DNA of 21,687 bases from JAPEKQ01 sp964487295 (lineage in GTDB: Bacteria > Joyebacterota > Joyebacteria > Joyebacterales > Joyebacteraceae). The DNA is taken from NCBI GenBank assembly GCA_964487295.1, contig CAZAQL010000041.1:1-21687 (forward strand), written 5' to 3'. Numbering within the stretch: position 1 is the stretch's first letter; each line of letters begins with the position of its first letter. The notes under the pieces are model-generated. The model did no database searches. It was not told the origin of the DNA and worked only from the letters and a program-made list of their open reading frames with translations. Position numbers and translations under genes: made by a program. This document shows, one piece after another, positions 14,363 to 21,446 of the stretch.

Positions 14363-15044
14363 CGCACGAAAGCACCGGACGGGAAGGGGAACCTTCCGAC
14401 GTGAACATCCAGCGGATCAACTCGCTGGACGCTCTCCCGAGGGGCGTGTCCCGCGAGTCGCTCGGCGAGTTCCTGCACGAGAGCCTCAAGGCCCTCGAAC
14501 AATCCCGTGTGTCCGACGACCCTGCCTGTGTTTCCATCCTCCACGACATGCACTACCGCATAGCCTGGGGACGGCATATGCATTCGTTCAACATACACTG
14601 TTCCCGATTCATGCNNNNNNNNNNCCGAGGGGCGTGTCCCGCGAGTCGCTCGGCGAGTTCCTGCACGAGAGCCTCAAGCCTTATGAGGATCCGCTGCCCG
14701 TCGTTCTGGACGGTATCGACTACGCTCTGGCGGGGAGGCCCTGCGGAGGCGGCTTCGCGCTTCTCGCGCGAACCGGGGAGCAGCTGATGGGGGCGCTCGT
14801 CATGCTGGATACGCACATGACAGGCTACGTTCCCGAGAACCTCCTTCTCTTCGTCGCCGTCTCGCCCGATGCGCGGGGACAGGGCATCGGCGGGGCGCTG
14901 GTGCGCAGGGCCGTGGCCGAGTGCCCCGGGCAGGTGAAGCTCCATGTCGAGCACGACAACCCCGCGAGGCGCCTGTATGAGCGCTGCGGGTTCGCATCGA
15001 AGTACGTGGAGATGAGGTGGACAGGTGAATCGCGTAACGATTGA
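14359..15044 (+). CDS. GNAT-family N-acetyltransferase, interrupted by an assembly gap
   Basis: The gene is split by ten Ns (14615-14624). Bases 14437-14490 reappear exactly at 14625-14678. Joining 14359-14490 to 14679-15044 restores one open frame of 165 residues: an N-terminal helix (RGVSRESLGEFLHESLK) running into PYEDPLPVVLDGIDYALAGRP, then the acetyltransferase core. The acetyl-CoA loop is RGQGIGGAL in LLFVAVSPDARGQGIGGALVRRA, followed by the beta5/helix region LHVEHDNPARRLYERCGF. As printed the frame is broken, but an artefact is more likely than a pseudogene. The ATG overlaps the racemase stop (ATGA), and the 3' end overlaps the next racemase by 20 bases. Substrate unknown; the setting suggests an amino acid or other amine, possibly acetylated opposite the M20 deacylase. 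Confidence 0.75.
14437..14678. repeat. 54-base exact direct repeat flanking the scaffold gap
   Basis: Bases 14437-14490 equal 14625-14678, the second copy starting immediately after the Ns. The 124 bases between the first copy and the gap (14491-14614) have no counterpart in a GNAT protein and look less GC-rich than the surroundings. The length is what neighbouring contigs of a de Bruijn assembly share. Confidence 0.9.
14615..14624. other. Assembly gap (10 N)
   Basis: Ten undetermined bases within the acetyltransferase gene. Ten Ns is a common placeholder of unknown or negative gap size, so the true distance is not 10 bases. Confidence 0.99.
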
Positions 15045-16131
15045 TCTCGGCGCGCTGGGGCACAATCTCAGAGCTGTCAACGACCGCGTCGCCGGTCACG
15101 GAGCGACGCTGACGGTCGTGACGAAGGCGCTGTGCGGTCACGAGGAGAGCATTCAGGGGCTGCGCCGGCTCGGCGTCGCCTCGATGTCGGACTCGCGGCT
15201 CGACAACCTGGAGGTGATCCGGAGGGTCGCGCCCGATGCGGAGACGTGGTATCTGAGACCGCCGCACAGCTCCGCCCTCGACGACGTGGTCCGGCTCTCG
15301 GACGTCTCACTGAATTCGGAACTCCAGATCGTCAAGGACCTCAATACGGAGGCGCGCTCACAGGACAAGATCCACCGCGTGGTCGTGATGATCGAACTCG
15401 GGGATCTTCGCGAGGGGATCCTGCCGGGGAAGCTCCTTCACACCTACAACGAGATCTTCGAGCTCTCCAACGTGGAGGTCATCGGCATCGGCGCCAATCT
15501 CGGGTGCCTCGGGGGCGTCGTTCCCTCGGCCGACCAGTTCATGCAGCTCGCGCTCTACCGGGAGCTACTGGAGCTCAAGTTCGAGCGCAAGCTCCCGCTC
15601 ATCTCGGCGGGCTCATCGTCCTCGCTTCCGCTGCTTCTCGAGGGGCGCCTTCCGAAGCAGGTCAATCACTTCCGTGTCGGTGAGTCCATCTTCCTCGGGA
15701 CGGACCTGATCTACGGAGGAACGCTGGTGGGGCTTCGGAACGATGTCGTGCGGCTCGACGCGGAGGTCGTGGAGATCAAGGAGAAGGGCATGGTCCCGCT
15801 GGGCGAGACGACGGACGCGACGCCCTTCCAGCCCGTGGAGTCCGAGGAGGAGCCGGAGCCCGGCCAGCGGGGCTATCGGGCGATCGTCACCGTCGGCCAG
15901 GTCGACTCCGACATCGGTGGGCTGACGCCCGTCGACCCGTCGTTCCAGATCGTCGGAGCGAGCAGCGACCTGACGGTCGTCAACGTGGGGGAGGACAAGT
16001 CCGGTCTCAACGTCGGCGATACGATCAGCTTCCGGGTCGGTTACTCGTCGCTCGTCCGTCTGATGTCGAATCCCTACACCGAGAAGGCGGTGACCAACGA
16101 GGAGGCGCTGGCGCAGCCCGCGGGGTCGTAG
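15025..16131 (+). CDS. orr: Ornithine/alanine racemase-type PLP enzyme (Orr family)
   Basis: PLP-dependent amino-acid racemase of the YhfX/Orr branch, distinct from Alr. The PLP lysine is Lys34 in VVTKALCG. Further matches to clostridial ornithine racemase as I remember it: SMSDSRLDNLEVIRR, DVSLNSELQIVKDL, VVVMIELGDLREGILPGKL, VIGIGANLGCLGG, SAGSSSSLPLLLEGRLP, NHFRVGESIFLGTDLIYGG, the GQVDSDIGGLTPVD region and GASSDLTVVNV. Residues about 263-283 carry an acidic stretch (ESEEEPEPG). Length 368 is normal. The GTG at 15025 lies inside the acetyltransferase gene and follows GAGGTGG. It would interconvert L- and D-ornithine or a similar basic/neutral amino acid; the clostridial partner enzymes (ornithine aminomutase, Ord, Ort) are not in this window, so its product goes elsewhere. 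It is the last gene before a convergent terminator-like repeat. Confidence 0.85.
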   Translation: MNRVTIDLGALGHNLRAVNDRVAGHGATLTVVTKALCGHEESIQGLRRLGVASMSDSRLDNLEVIRRVAPDAETWYLRPPHSSALDDVVRLSDVSLNSELQIVKDLNTEARSQDKIHRVVVMIELGDLREGILPGKLLHTYNEIFELSNVEVIGIGANLGCLGGVVPSADQFMQLALYRELLELKFERKLPLISAGSSSSLPLLLEGRLPKQVNHFRVGESIFLGTDLIYGGTLVGLRNDVVRLDAEVVEIKEKGMVPLGETTDATPFQPVESEEEPEPGQRGYRAIVTVGQVDSDIGGLTPVDPSFQIVGASSDLTVVNVGEDKSGLNVGDTISFRVGYSSLVRLMSNPYTEKAVTNEEALAQPAGS

Positions 16132-16152
16132 GTCCGGCGGACAGGCGGCCGG

Positions 16153-16192
16153 TGCGCTGACAGCTCCCGTGACACAGTCGGCGGTCAGCGCA
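16153..16192. terminator. Bidirectional inverted repeat between convergent genes
   Basis: TGCGCTGAC (16153-16161) is the exact reverse complement of GTCAGCGCA (16184-16192), with a 22-base loop. It sits between the ends of the racemase (plus) and phosphoesterase (minus) genes and includes the TGA of the latter. No T run; proposed as a shared stop for both. Confidence 0.5.
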
Positions 16193-17957
16193 GGACGACG
16201 ACCTTGTCGCTCACCGTCTCACCACCGGCCGTGATCCGGAGGAAGTAGGCGCCGGACGAGACGCGGCCTCCGGAGTCGCCGCGAAGGTCCCACGTGAGGA
16301 GTCTCTCGCCCGCGGGAGTCCAGTCGTCGCGAAGCGTCCTGACGCGTCTGCCGGCGGCGTCGTACACGACGGCCTCGACGTTCGCCGGAGCGCCGAGCGC
16401 GTACCGCAGGCTGGCGCCGGCGCGGGCCGGGTTCGGGGCGCACGAGCGGATCAGGGCGAGCGCCGGCACGGGCGGCTCGCTGACTCCGGTCTCCGGACTG
16501 ATCGAGACGACGGCCTGCCCGATCGACGGGATGTCGACCGTCACGTAGTAGGTTGCGACGGCGCCGTCGACGATGGAGTGCGTTACGGTTCCCCCGTCGA
16601 CCTCGTACGGCATGGAAGCCGCCGGGACGCGGAAACGCACCCGGCCGTGCTCGAACGATTCGTTATGGCCGTTGATGACGGTCGCCGTGATGTCGGTCTC
16701 GGTGCCGTCGTTCGCCCCGTCGAACATCGTTCTCAGTGTGTAGCCGCTGCTTCCGGCGGATATCGGTTCCGACGGAGTGACGACGTTGTCCTCGACCCGG
16801 ACGAGGCGCATCGAGCGTTCCCCGTCGCACACATTGTTCGTCGAGAGGTTGAAGGGACTGGCTCCCACACTCCCGGACGTATAGTGGATGTGCCCGTACA
16901 GCGCTCCGTCGACACCGAGATCTTCAAGGTCGAGCTGGTCCTGAAAGTCCATGTGGTGGAAGAGAACCGTTCCCTTGACCGGGTGGACGACGCTGAGGTC
17001 GTCGGCGAGCCAGGCCATCTGGCGGGTCGTGAAGCTGTCGGTCCCGTAGGTCGAGCGGCGCCACCGGTCGTAGTTGTTGTAGGCCTCGATGCCAACGAAG
17101 TGAACGTGCCCGTAGTCGAACGAGTAGTTCTGCGTGTAGATGTTCTCACCGGGACGCGACTCGGCCAGGTAGCGCCAGCCGAAGAACCTCCACCAGTTCC
17201 TCCGCGCGGTCCCGTCGGGCGGAGGCGTGTCGTTCCAGCCCCCGATGTCGTGGTTGCCGCCGGAGAGGAAGACCGGCACGTCGAGCTCGCGCAGGATGCG
17301 TTTCGCTCGGGTGAAGTATCGCTTGTCCAGATAGTCCTCGAGCTCGCCCTCGTTGACGACGTCTCCCGTCAGGAGCACGAAGGCAGGGTTGATGATGTTG
17401 ATGTCCTGGATGACGGCCCGAAGGTCGTCCATCTCGGTCGTGTCCGTGTCCGCTCCGCTCTGGTAGTAGTAGAGGTGCGTCGGCAGATGCGTGTCCGTGA
17501 TGTGGACGAAGTAGTAGTCGTTGGGAATCGAGTCCTCGACCATGACCGAGTGTCTCGTGACATCGTCGATGCCTCCCGATGCCTCGACCCGCAGGTCGTA
17601 GAGCTCCTCCGGAGTGCCTGGAGGGACCGTCGCGGTGATGAACCAGCGTTCGTGGCTCGCCAGGTACGACGCGCCGTCGAGCGGAAGCGCGATGGTCTGT
17701 CCGCCTCGCTCAAGCGTGGCCGACCAGTCGGTGGCTGACTGTGGCGCGAGGGCCTCGATCGTGAAGGTCTGGCCGTCCTCGACGATGGCCGGCACCGACA
17801 GAATGGGGCGCATGACCGTGGTCAGCGTGTCTCCGATGGCGCGACCGGCGTCCGCCCGCACATCCGCCGAGCCAGGCTCCGTCCGCGCGCTTCCGGCGAG
17901 CGCGAGCGTCGCGAGCAGGGCGCATGCGAGCGTGACCATCAGGGGTGTTCGGGGCAT
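16185..17957 (-). CDS. Secreted calcineurin-like phosphoesterase with FlgD-like C-terminal domain
   Basis: An exported 590-residue protein. Residues 1-26 are a signal peptide; about 50-140 form an Ig-like domain. Then the metallophosphoesterase domain shows all motifs: Asp155-x-His157 in ITDTHLP, Gly198-Asp199 in LLTGDVV, Gly-Asn235-His236 in SGGNHDIGGW, His334/335 in VLFHHMDF, and GH356-x-H358 in LYGHIHYTS. About 410-500 is a further beta domain, and 505-590 a FlgD-like tail (VEAVVYDAAGRRVRTLRDD...LTWDL...GAYFLRI), similar to the tail of the arginine deiminase at the left of the window. The ATG at 17957 has GAAGGAGG five bases upstream; the open frame continues to 18161 but without features. 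Likely acts outside the cell or at the surface on phosphoesters such as phospholipid head groups or nucleotides; substrate unknown. Confidence 0.92.
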   Translation of the reverse strand: MPRTPLMVTLACALLATLALAGSARTEPGSADVRADAGRAIGDTLTTVMRPILSVPAIVEDGQTFTIEALAPQSATDWSATLERGGQTIALPLDGASYLASHERWFITATVPPGTPEELYDLRVEASGGIDDVTRHSVMVEDSIPNDYYFVHITDTHLPTHLYYYQSGADTDTTEMDDLRAVIQDINIINPAFVLLTGDVVNEGELEDYLDKRYFTRAKRILRELDVPVFLSGGNHDIGGWNDTPPPDGTARRNWWRFFGWRYLAESRPGENIYTQNYSFDYGHVHFVGIEAYNNYDRWRRSTYGTDSFTTRQMAWLADDLSVVHPVKGTVLFHHMDFQDQLDLEDLGVDGALYGHIHYTSGSVGASPFNLSTNNVCDGERSMRLVRVEDNVVTPSEPISAGSSGYTLRTMFDGANDGTETDITATVINGHNESFEHGRVRFRVPAASMPYEVDGGTVTHSIVDGAVATYYVTVDIPSIGQAVVSISPETGVSEPPVPALALIRSCAPNPARAGASLRYALGAPANVEAVVYDAAGRRVRTLRDDWTPAGERLLTWDLRGDSGGRVSSGAYFLRITAGGETVSDKVVVLR

Positions 17958-17985
17958 GGGAGCCTCCTTCGAGTCATTATGTACC

Positions 17986-18014
17986 ATTCTAACACAATCC
18001 TCGCTCCATGACCA
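17986..18014 (-). promoter_or_regulatory. Promoter of the secreted phosphoesterase
   Basis: Minus strand TGGTCA (18009-18014), 17 bases, TAGAAT (17986-17991) with TGT just upstream (extended -10). It is an AT-rich island in the 158-base divergent region. The perfect GAAGGAGG ribosome site follows before the ATG at 17957. Confidence 0.5.
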
Positions 18015-18045
18015 GCAGTTCACTTCTGGGCGCCGCCCGCCGTCG

Positions 18046-18075
18046 TGGACGCGTCGGCGCAAGGGGCTGTATACT
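18046..18075 (+). promoter_or_regulatory. Promoter of the PurM/HypE-like gene
   Basis: TGGACG (18046-18051), 18 bases, TATACT (18070-18075). A start near 18082 leaves a 34-base leader to ATG 18116, with AAAGG as ribosome site. It is divergent from the phosphoesterase promoter, about 30 bases away. Confidence 0.5.
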
Positions 18076-18115
18076 GCTCTGGCTACCCGTGACGACTTCA
18101 GAGAAAGGCGAACCC

Positions 18116-19180
18116 ATGGACACCGTGAACGACAGGCTGCCCAGTCTGGGCAAGGCGACACCGGAGTTCTTCGACCGCGTCATCTTCCCGCGGCTCGGCG
18201 CGAGCGACGAGGACGTGCTCATCGGTCCACAGCACGGAGTGGACTTCGGGGCGATCACCATCGGCGATCAGGTGCTCGTGCTCTCGACCGACCCGTTCTT
18301 CATCGCGCCGGCCCTGGGGTGGGAGCGGGCCGCCTGGTTCGCGCTTCACATCCTCGCCAGCGATGTGGCCGTGAGCGGCATCCCGCCGCGCTTCTTCGCG
18401 GTCGACCTGAACCTCCCGCCCGAGCTCACGGAGAGCGATCTGACGACCATCTGGCAGACCGTTCACGAGGAGGCTGCGAGGCTCGGCATCGCCGTCGTCT
18501 CGGGACACACGGCGCGCTACGCCGGCTGCAACTTCCCGATGGTCGGGGGCGCGACCGTCTTCGGAACGGGGACGAGGGAGCAGCTCATCGACCCCCGCCG
18601 GGCGCAGGTCGGCGACCGGATCATCATCACGAAGGGGCCGGCGATCGAGGCGACGGGTCTCATGGCCGTTCAGTTCCCCGAGTTCGTCGAGGAGCGCTAC
18701 GGTCCCGAGGTGACCCGGGAGGCCAGGGACATGTTCTTCAGGATGTCGGTCGTCGAGGACGCGCGGATCTGCGCACAGGCCGGTGGCATGACCGCGATGC
18801 ATGACGCGACGGAGTGCGGGATCTGGGGCGCGCTCTTCGAGATCGCGCGCGCATCGGGGAAGGGCATGCGCGTCGTCCGGGAGGATATCGTGGCGGACGA
18901 GGTCGCCCTCAAGGTCTGCGAGCTCTTCGGGATGGAGCCGATGAGCTCGATCAGCGAGGGAACACTCGTGGGAACCGTGCACCCCGACCACGCGGCGGGC
19001 GTGCTTCAGGCGCTCGAGGCGGCGGGGATCCCGGCATCCGACGCCGGGGAACTGCTTCCCAACGAACGGGGCGTGCGCGTTGTCGAAGGTGGTAAGGAGC
19101 ACGACCTCGTGCACCCCGGAACGGATCCGTTCTGGGGGACGTTCGAGGAGTACCTCAAGAGGCAGGCGGAGCGCTCGTGA
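18116..19180 (+). CDS. AIR synthase-related (PurM/HypE/SelD superfamily) ATP-binding protein
   Basis: A 354-residue cytosolic protein of the PurM fold. Seen: an N-terminal segment with IGPQHGVDFGAITIGDQVLVLSTDPFF, where HypE-type proteins have a GDDAAV loop; then ALHILASDVAVSGIPPRFFAVDLNLP, VVSGHTARYAGCNFPMVGGATVFG and DRIIITKGPAIEATGLMA. The C-terminal AIRS domain carries AMHDATECGIWGALFEIA and a SSISEGTLVGTV segment, both HypE-like (DATRGG and SSG/TL motifs). No Hyp or hydrogenase genes are nearby, and there is no C-terminal HypE cysteine (the tail ends RQAERS), so it is not a HypE in function. Probable use: ATP-dependent activation of an unknown substrate. The ORF reads from 18008 but ATG 18116 has the ribosome site. 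A serine hydrolase follows after 43 bases, probably cotranscribed. Confidence 0.85.
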   Translation: MDTVNDRLPSLGKATPEFFDRVIFPRLGASDEDVLIGPQHGVDFGAITIGDQVLVLSTDPFFIAPALGWERAAWFALHILASDVAVSGIPPRFFAVDLNLPPELTESDLTTIWQTVHEEAARLGIAVVSGHTARYAGCNFPMVGGATVFGTGTREQLIDPRRAQVGDRIIITKGPAIEATGLMAVQFPEFVEERYGPEVTREARDMFFRMSVVEDARICAQAGGMTAMHDATECGIWGALFEIARASGKGMRVVREDIVADEVALKVCELFGMEPMSSISEGTLVGTVHPDHAAGVLQALEAAGIPASDAGELLPNERGVRVVEGGKEHDLVHPGTDPFWGTFEEYLKRQAERS

Positions 19181-19223
19181 CGATGTGTCGTGCGCCCCGC
19201 CGGGCGCAGACTGGAGGCAACGC

Positions 19224-20717
19224 ATGGAGTGGAGTGCGACACGAAGGCACGTCGTCATCCTGGCAGCGCTCTTCATGGCGTTCGCGGCCGTCCTTCCGGC
19301 CGTGGCTCAGGACGACTACACGGATCTGACCGAGCCTCCGGAGGGGATCGAGGGCGAGCGCCTCCGGGCTCTCGTCGAGTACATCAACTCGAACGACCCG
19401 GCGCGAATCGGGCCGTTCTTCGCCGAGCACTGCACCGCGGAGTTCTTCGAGATGGCTCCCCTCGAGATGCACCAGCGCGTGCTCGCGGACGTCTTCGAGC
19501 GAACCGGCGGGGTCGATTTCCACAGCGTCCGGGTCTACGATCCGCCGCGCGGCGCCGGGACGGTCGTCATTCTCCGGGGCCGCGACCTCGGCGACTGGGT
19601 CGGTCTGACGATCCACTTCACCGACGACGAGGAGCGCAGGATCGCGGGCCTCCGGTTCGGCGAGGCGAGGGTTCCGACGGACGTGGAGAGTCCGCCGCTG
19701 ACCGAGGACGAGTGCGTCCGGGAGCTCAGCGCCTTCATCGACCAGCTCTGCGAGATGGATCGCTTCTCGGGGACGGTGCTGCTCGCGCGCGGACGCGATG
19801 TCCTCTTCACGCGCGCGTGCGGAGAGGCGAGCAAGCGATTCGGCGTGCCCAACGACATGGACACGCGCATCAACCTCGGATCGATGAACAAGATGTTCAC
19901 GGCGGTCGCGACGATGCAGCTCGTCGAGAGGGGGCGGCTCGGGCTCGACGAGACGGTCGGCGAGTACGTCGATGAGACGTGGTTGCCTGCCGCGATCACG
20001 GGCCGTGTGACGGTGAGGCACCTGCTCACGCACACGTCGGGGCTGGGAAGCTACTTCAACGAGACGTACGACGCCTCGTCGAGGAGGCTCTTCCGAAGTC
20101 TGGATGACTACAGGCCACTGGTCGAGGGGGACACTCTGGCGTTCGAGCCGGGCTCGGAGTTCCGCTACAGCAACACGGGCATGCTGCTTCTCGGCGTCGT
20201 TATCGAGAGCGTGACGGGGGAGAGCTACTTCGACTACGTGCGCGAGAACGTCTACGAGCCCGCCGGCATGACGAGAAGCGGGTGTTACGACATGGACCTT
20301 CCGGTGGACAACCTGGCCATCGGCTACGAGAAAGACCCCGAGTCGCCGTGGGGTTACCGGAACAACATCTACGAGCACGTCATCAGGGGCGGCCCGGCCG
20401 GAGGCGGGTTCTCGACCGCGCCCGACCTCCATCGCTTCGCCGTCGCGGCGCTCGAGGGCGAGCTCGTCGGCCGGGAATCCCTGGAGCAGATGTGGACCCA
20501 CCAGTCCGGGACCTCGTACGGGTTCGGCTTCGGCGTCAGCGACTCCCCGGCCGGCAAGGTCGTCGGGCACAGCGGAGGCTTCTACGGGATCAACGCCAAC
20601 CTCGACATCTTCCCCGAGTCGGGTTACATTGCCGTCGTCATGTCGAACTACGGGAGGGCGGCGAGTCCCGTGGCGGCGAAGATCCAGGAGCTCCTCGGAA
20701 GAGTGGCGGGAGAGTAG
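19224..20717 (+). CDS. Secreted class C beta-lactamase-like serine hydrolase with N-terminal NTF2-like domain
   Basis: A 497-residue exported protein. The signal peptide (1-28) ends AVA-QDD. Residues about 42-150 look like an NTF2/DUF3887-type alpha+beta domain (LRALVEYINSNDPARIGPFFAEHC...). From 165 on is the AmpC/DD-peptidase fold: Ser220-x-x-Lys223 in GSMNK, HLLTHTSGL, Tyr315-x-Asn317 in YSN, and His449-Ser-Gly in the KTG position (VGHSGG). The HSG form is usual in esterase, D-aminopeptidase and peptide hydrolase members and unusual in true beta-lactamases. GGAGG six bases before ATG 19224 sets the start; the frame is open further upstream but that part overlaps the previous gene. Likely periplasmic or extracellular hydrolysis of peptides, D-amino-acid amides or esters; antibiotic resistance is not implied. 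Confidence 0.92.
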   Translation: MEWSATRRHVVILAALFMAFAAVLPAVAQDDYTDLTEPPEGIEGERLRALVEYINSNDPARIGPFFAEHCTAEFFEMAPLEMHQRVLADVFERTGGVDFHSVRVYDPPRGAGTVVILRGRDLGDWVGLTIHFTDDEERRIAGLRFGEARVPTDVESPPLTEDECVRELSAFIDQLCEMDRFSGTVLLARGRDVLFTRACGEASKRFGVPNDMDTRINLGSMNKMFTAVATMQLVERGRLGLDETVGEYVDETWLPAAITGRVTVRHLLTHTSGLGSYFNETYDASSRRLFRSLDDYRPLVEGDTLAFEPGSEFRYSNTGMLLLGVVIESVTGESYFDYVRENVYEPAGMTRSGCYDMDLPVDNLAIGYEKDPESPWGYRNNIYEHVIRGGPAGGGFSTAPDLHRFAVAALEGELVGRESLEQMWTHQSGTSYGFGFGVSDSPAGKVVGHSGGFYGINANLDIFPESGYIAVVMSNYGRAASPVAAKIQELLGRVAGE

Positions 20718-20736
20718 CCTCCCCCGCGACCGGCCG

Positions 20737-20758
20737 GAGCGGCGGCGGGTTGCCGCTC
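20737..20758. terminator. Hairpin after the serine hydrolase gene
   Basis: GAGCGGC (20737-20743) pairs with GCCGCTC (20752-20758) across an 8-base loop, 20 bases after the stop. There is no T run; terminator-like but weak. Confidence 0.35.
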
Positions 20759-20783
20759 GTGCTACGGAGTTCCGCGACCCTGC

Positions 20784-20806
20784 GGGTGGCCGCGTTGCGG
20801 CCACCC
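20784..20806. terminator. Ten-bp perfect hairpin before the UPF0316 gene
   Basis: GGGTGGCCGC (20784-20793) and GCGGCCACCC (20797-20806) form a perfect stem with loop GTT. No T run follows; instead the ribosome site GGTGAGG of the next gene begins at once (20808-20814). It may end the upstream message or modulate initiation of the next gene. Confidence 0.45.
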
Positions 20807-20819
20807 CGGTGAGGTGCGC

Positions 20820-21389
20820 ATGTCCGGATTGGATGCACAGACGTTGCTCCTCGGCGTGGCCGTCTTCCTGGTCCGCATCGTGGACGTCAGCCTCGGGACG
20901 ATCCGCACCATCAGCACGGTGCAGGGCCGTCGTCTCGTCGCGTTCGGGCTCGGGCTCATCGAGGTCAGTCTGTGGCTGAGCGTCATGGCCGCGATCGTGC
21001 CGCGGGTCGCAGAGCGTCCGATCCTCGGCGTCTTCTACGCGCTCGGATTCTCGACCGGTAACGTCATGGGGATCCTGATCGAGCAGAGGATCGCGCTCGG
21101 GCACGTCACGCTCCGGGTTCTCACGCGCATCAACCCCGAGAAGATCGCGAAGGAGATCCGCGATATGGGGTTCCCGGTGACGGTGTTCGAGGGGAGAGGC
21201 CGGTCGGGGCCGGTGAAGGAGCTGAGCCTCGTGTGCAAGCGCAGACAGCTCAGACGGCTCCTCGATGTCGTGAGGACACACTCGCCGGAGGCCTTCTACG
21301 TGACGGAGCCCGTGGGCATCGTGCGCACGCCGAGGCGACCGACCATGCAGCTGGCAACGGGGTGGCGTGCCATCCTGAAGAAGAAGTGA
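20820..21389 (+). CDS. UPF0316/DUF2179 membrane protein
   Basis: A 189-residue inner-membrane protein. Three hydrophobic segments occupy about residues 5-25 (LLLGVAVFLVRIVDVSLGTI), 39-60 (VAFGLGLIEVSLWLSVMAAIV) and 68-88 (ILGVFYALGFSTGNVMGILIE). They carry the family marks RIVDVSLGTIRTI and GFSTGNVMG. A soluble DUF2179 domain follows (GFPVTVFEGRGRSGPVKELSLVCKRRQLRRLL...EAFYVTEPV), matching the YebE-like UPF0316 pattern. The start chosen is ATG 20820, five bases after GAGG; GTG 20814 lies inside the ribosome site. It is separated from the hydrolase by about 100 bases with two hairpins, so probably its own unit. Molecular function of the family is not established; DUF2179 is often thought of as a ligand-binding or regulatory module. 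Confidence 0.9.
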   Translation: MSGLDAQTLLLGVAVFLVRIVDVSLGTIRTISTVQGRRLVAFGLGLIEVSLWLSVMAAIVPRVAERPILGVFYALGFSTGNVMGILIEQRIALGHVTLRVLTRINPEKIAKEIRDMGFPVTVFEGRGRSGPVKELSLVCKRRQLRRLLDVVRTHSPEAFYVTEPVGIVRTPRRPTMQLATGWRAILKKK

Positions 21390-21446
21390 GCCGTTGCGGG
21401 ACCCCGCGCCCCGCGATCTCGCGTGCACATCGCCGGCGCGCTGCCT

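Noticed and set aside
14437..14678. Transposon insertion with a 54-base target duplication
   Set aside because: Target duplications are normally 2-14 bases. The second copy starts exactly at the N run, and no transposase or terminal repeats are seen, so an assembly overlap explains it better.
18116..19180. Genuine HypE or SelD
   Set aside because: There is no C-terminal HypE cysteine motif, no other hyp genes and no SelD catalytic Cys/Sec loop; only the fold is shared.
19224..20717. Antibiotic-resistance beta-lactamase
   Set aside because: The third motif is HSG rather than KTG and the protein carries an NTF2-like domain, so it belongs to the broad serine-hydrolase group; resistance cannot be inferred.
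19155..21428. A 757-codon minus-strand open frame
   Set aside because: It spans antisense to two well-supported genes and the gap between them, with an Arg/Asp/His/Glu/Val-rich composition and no recognisable domain.
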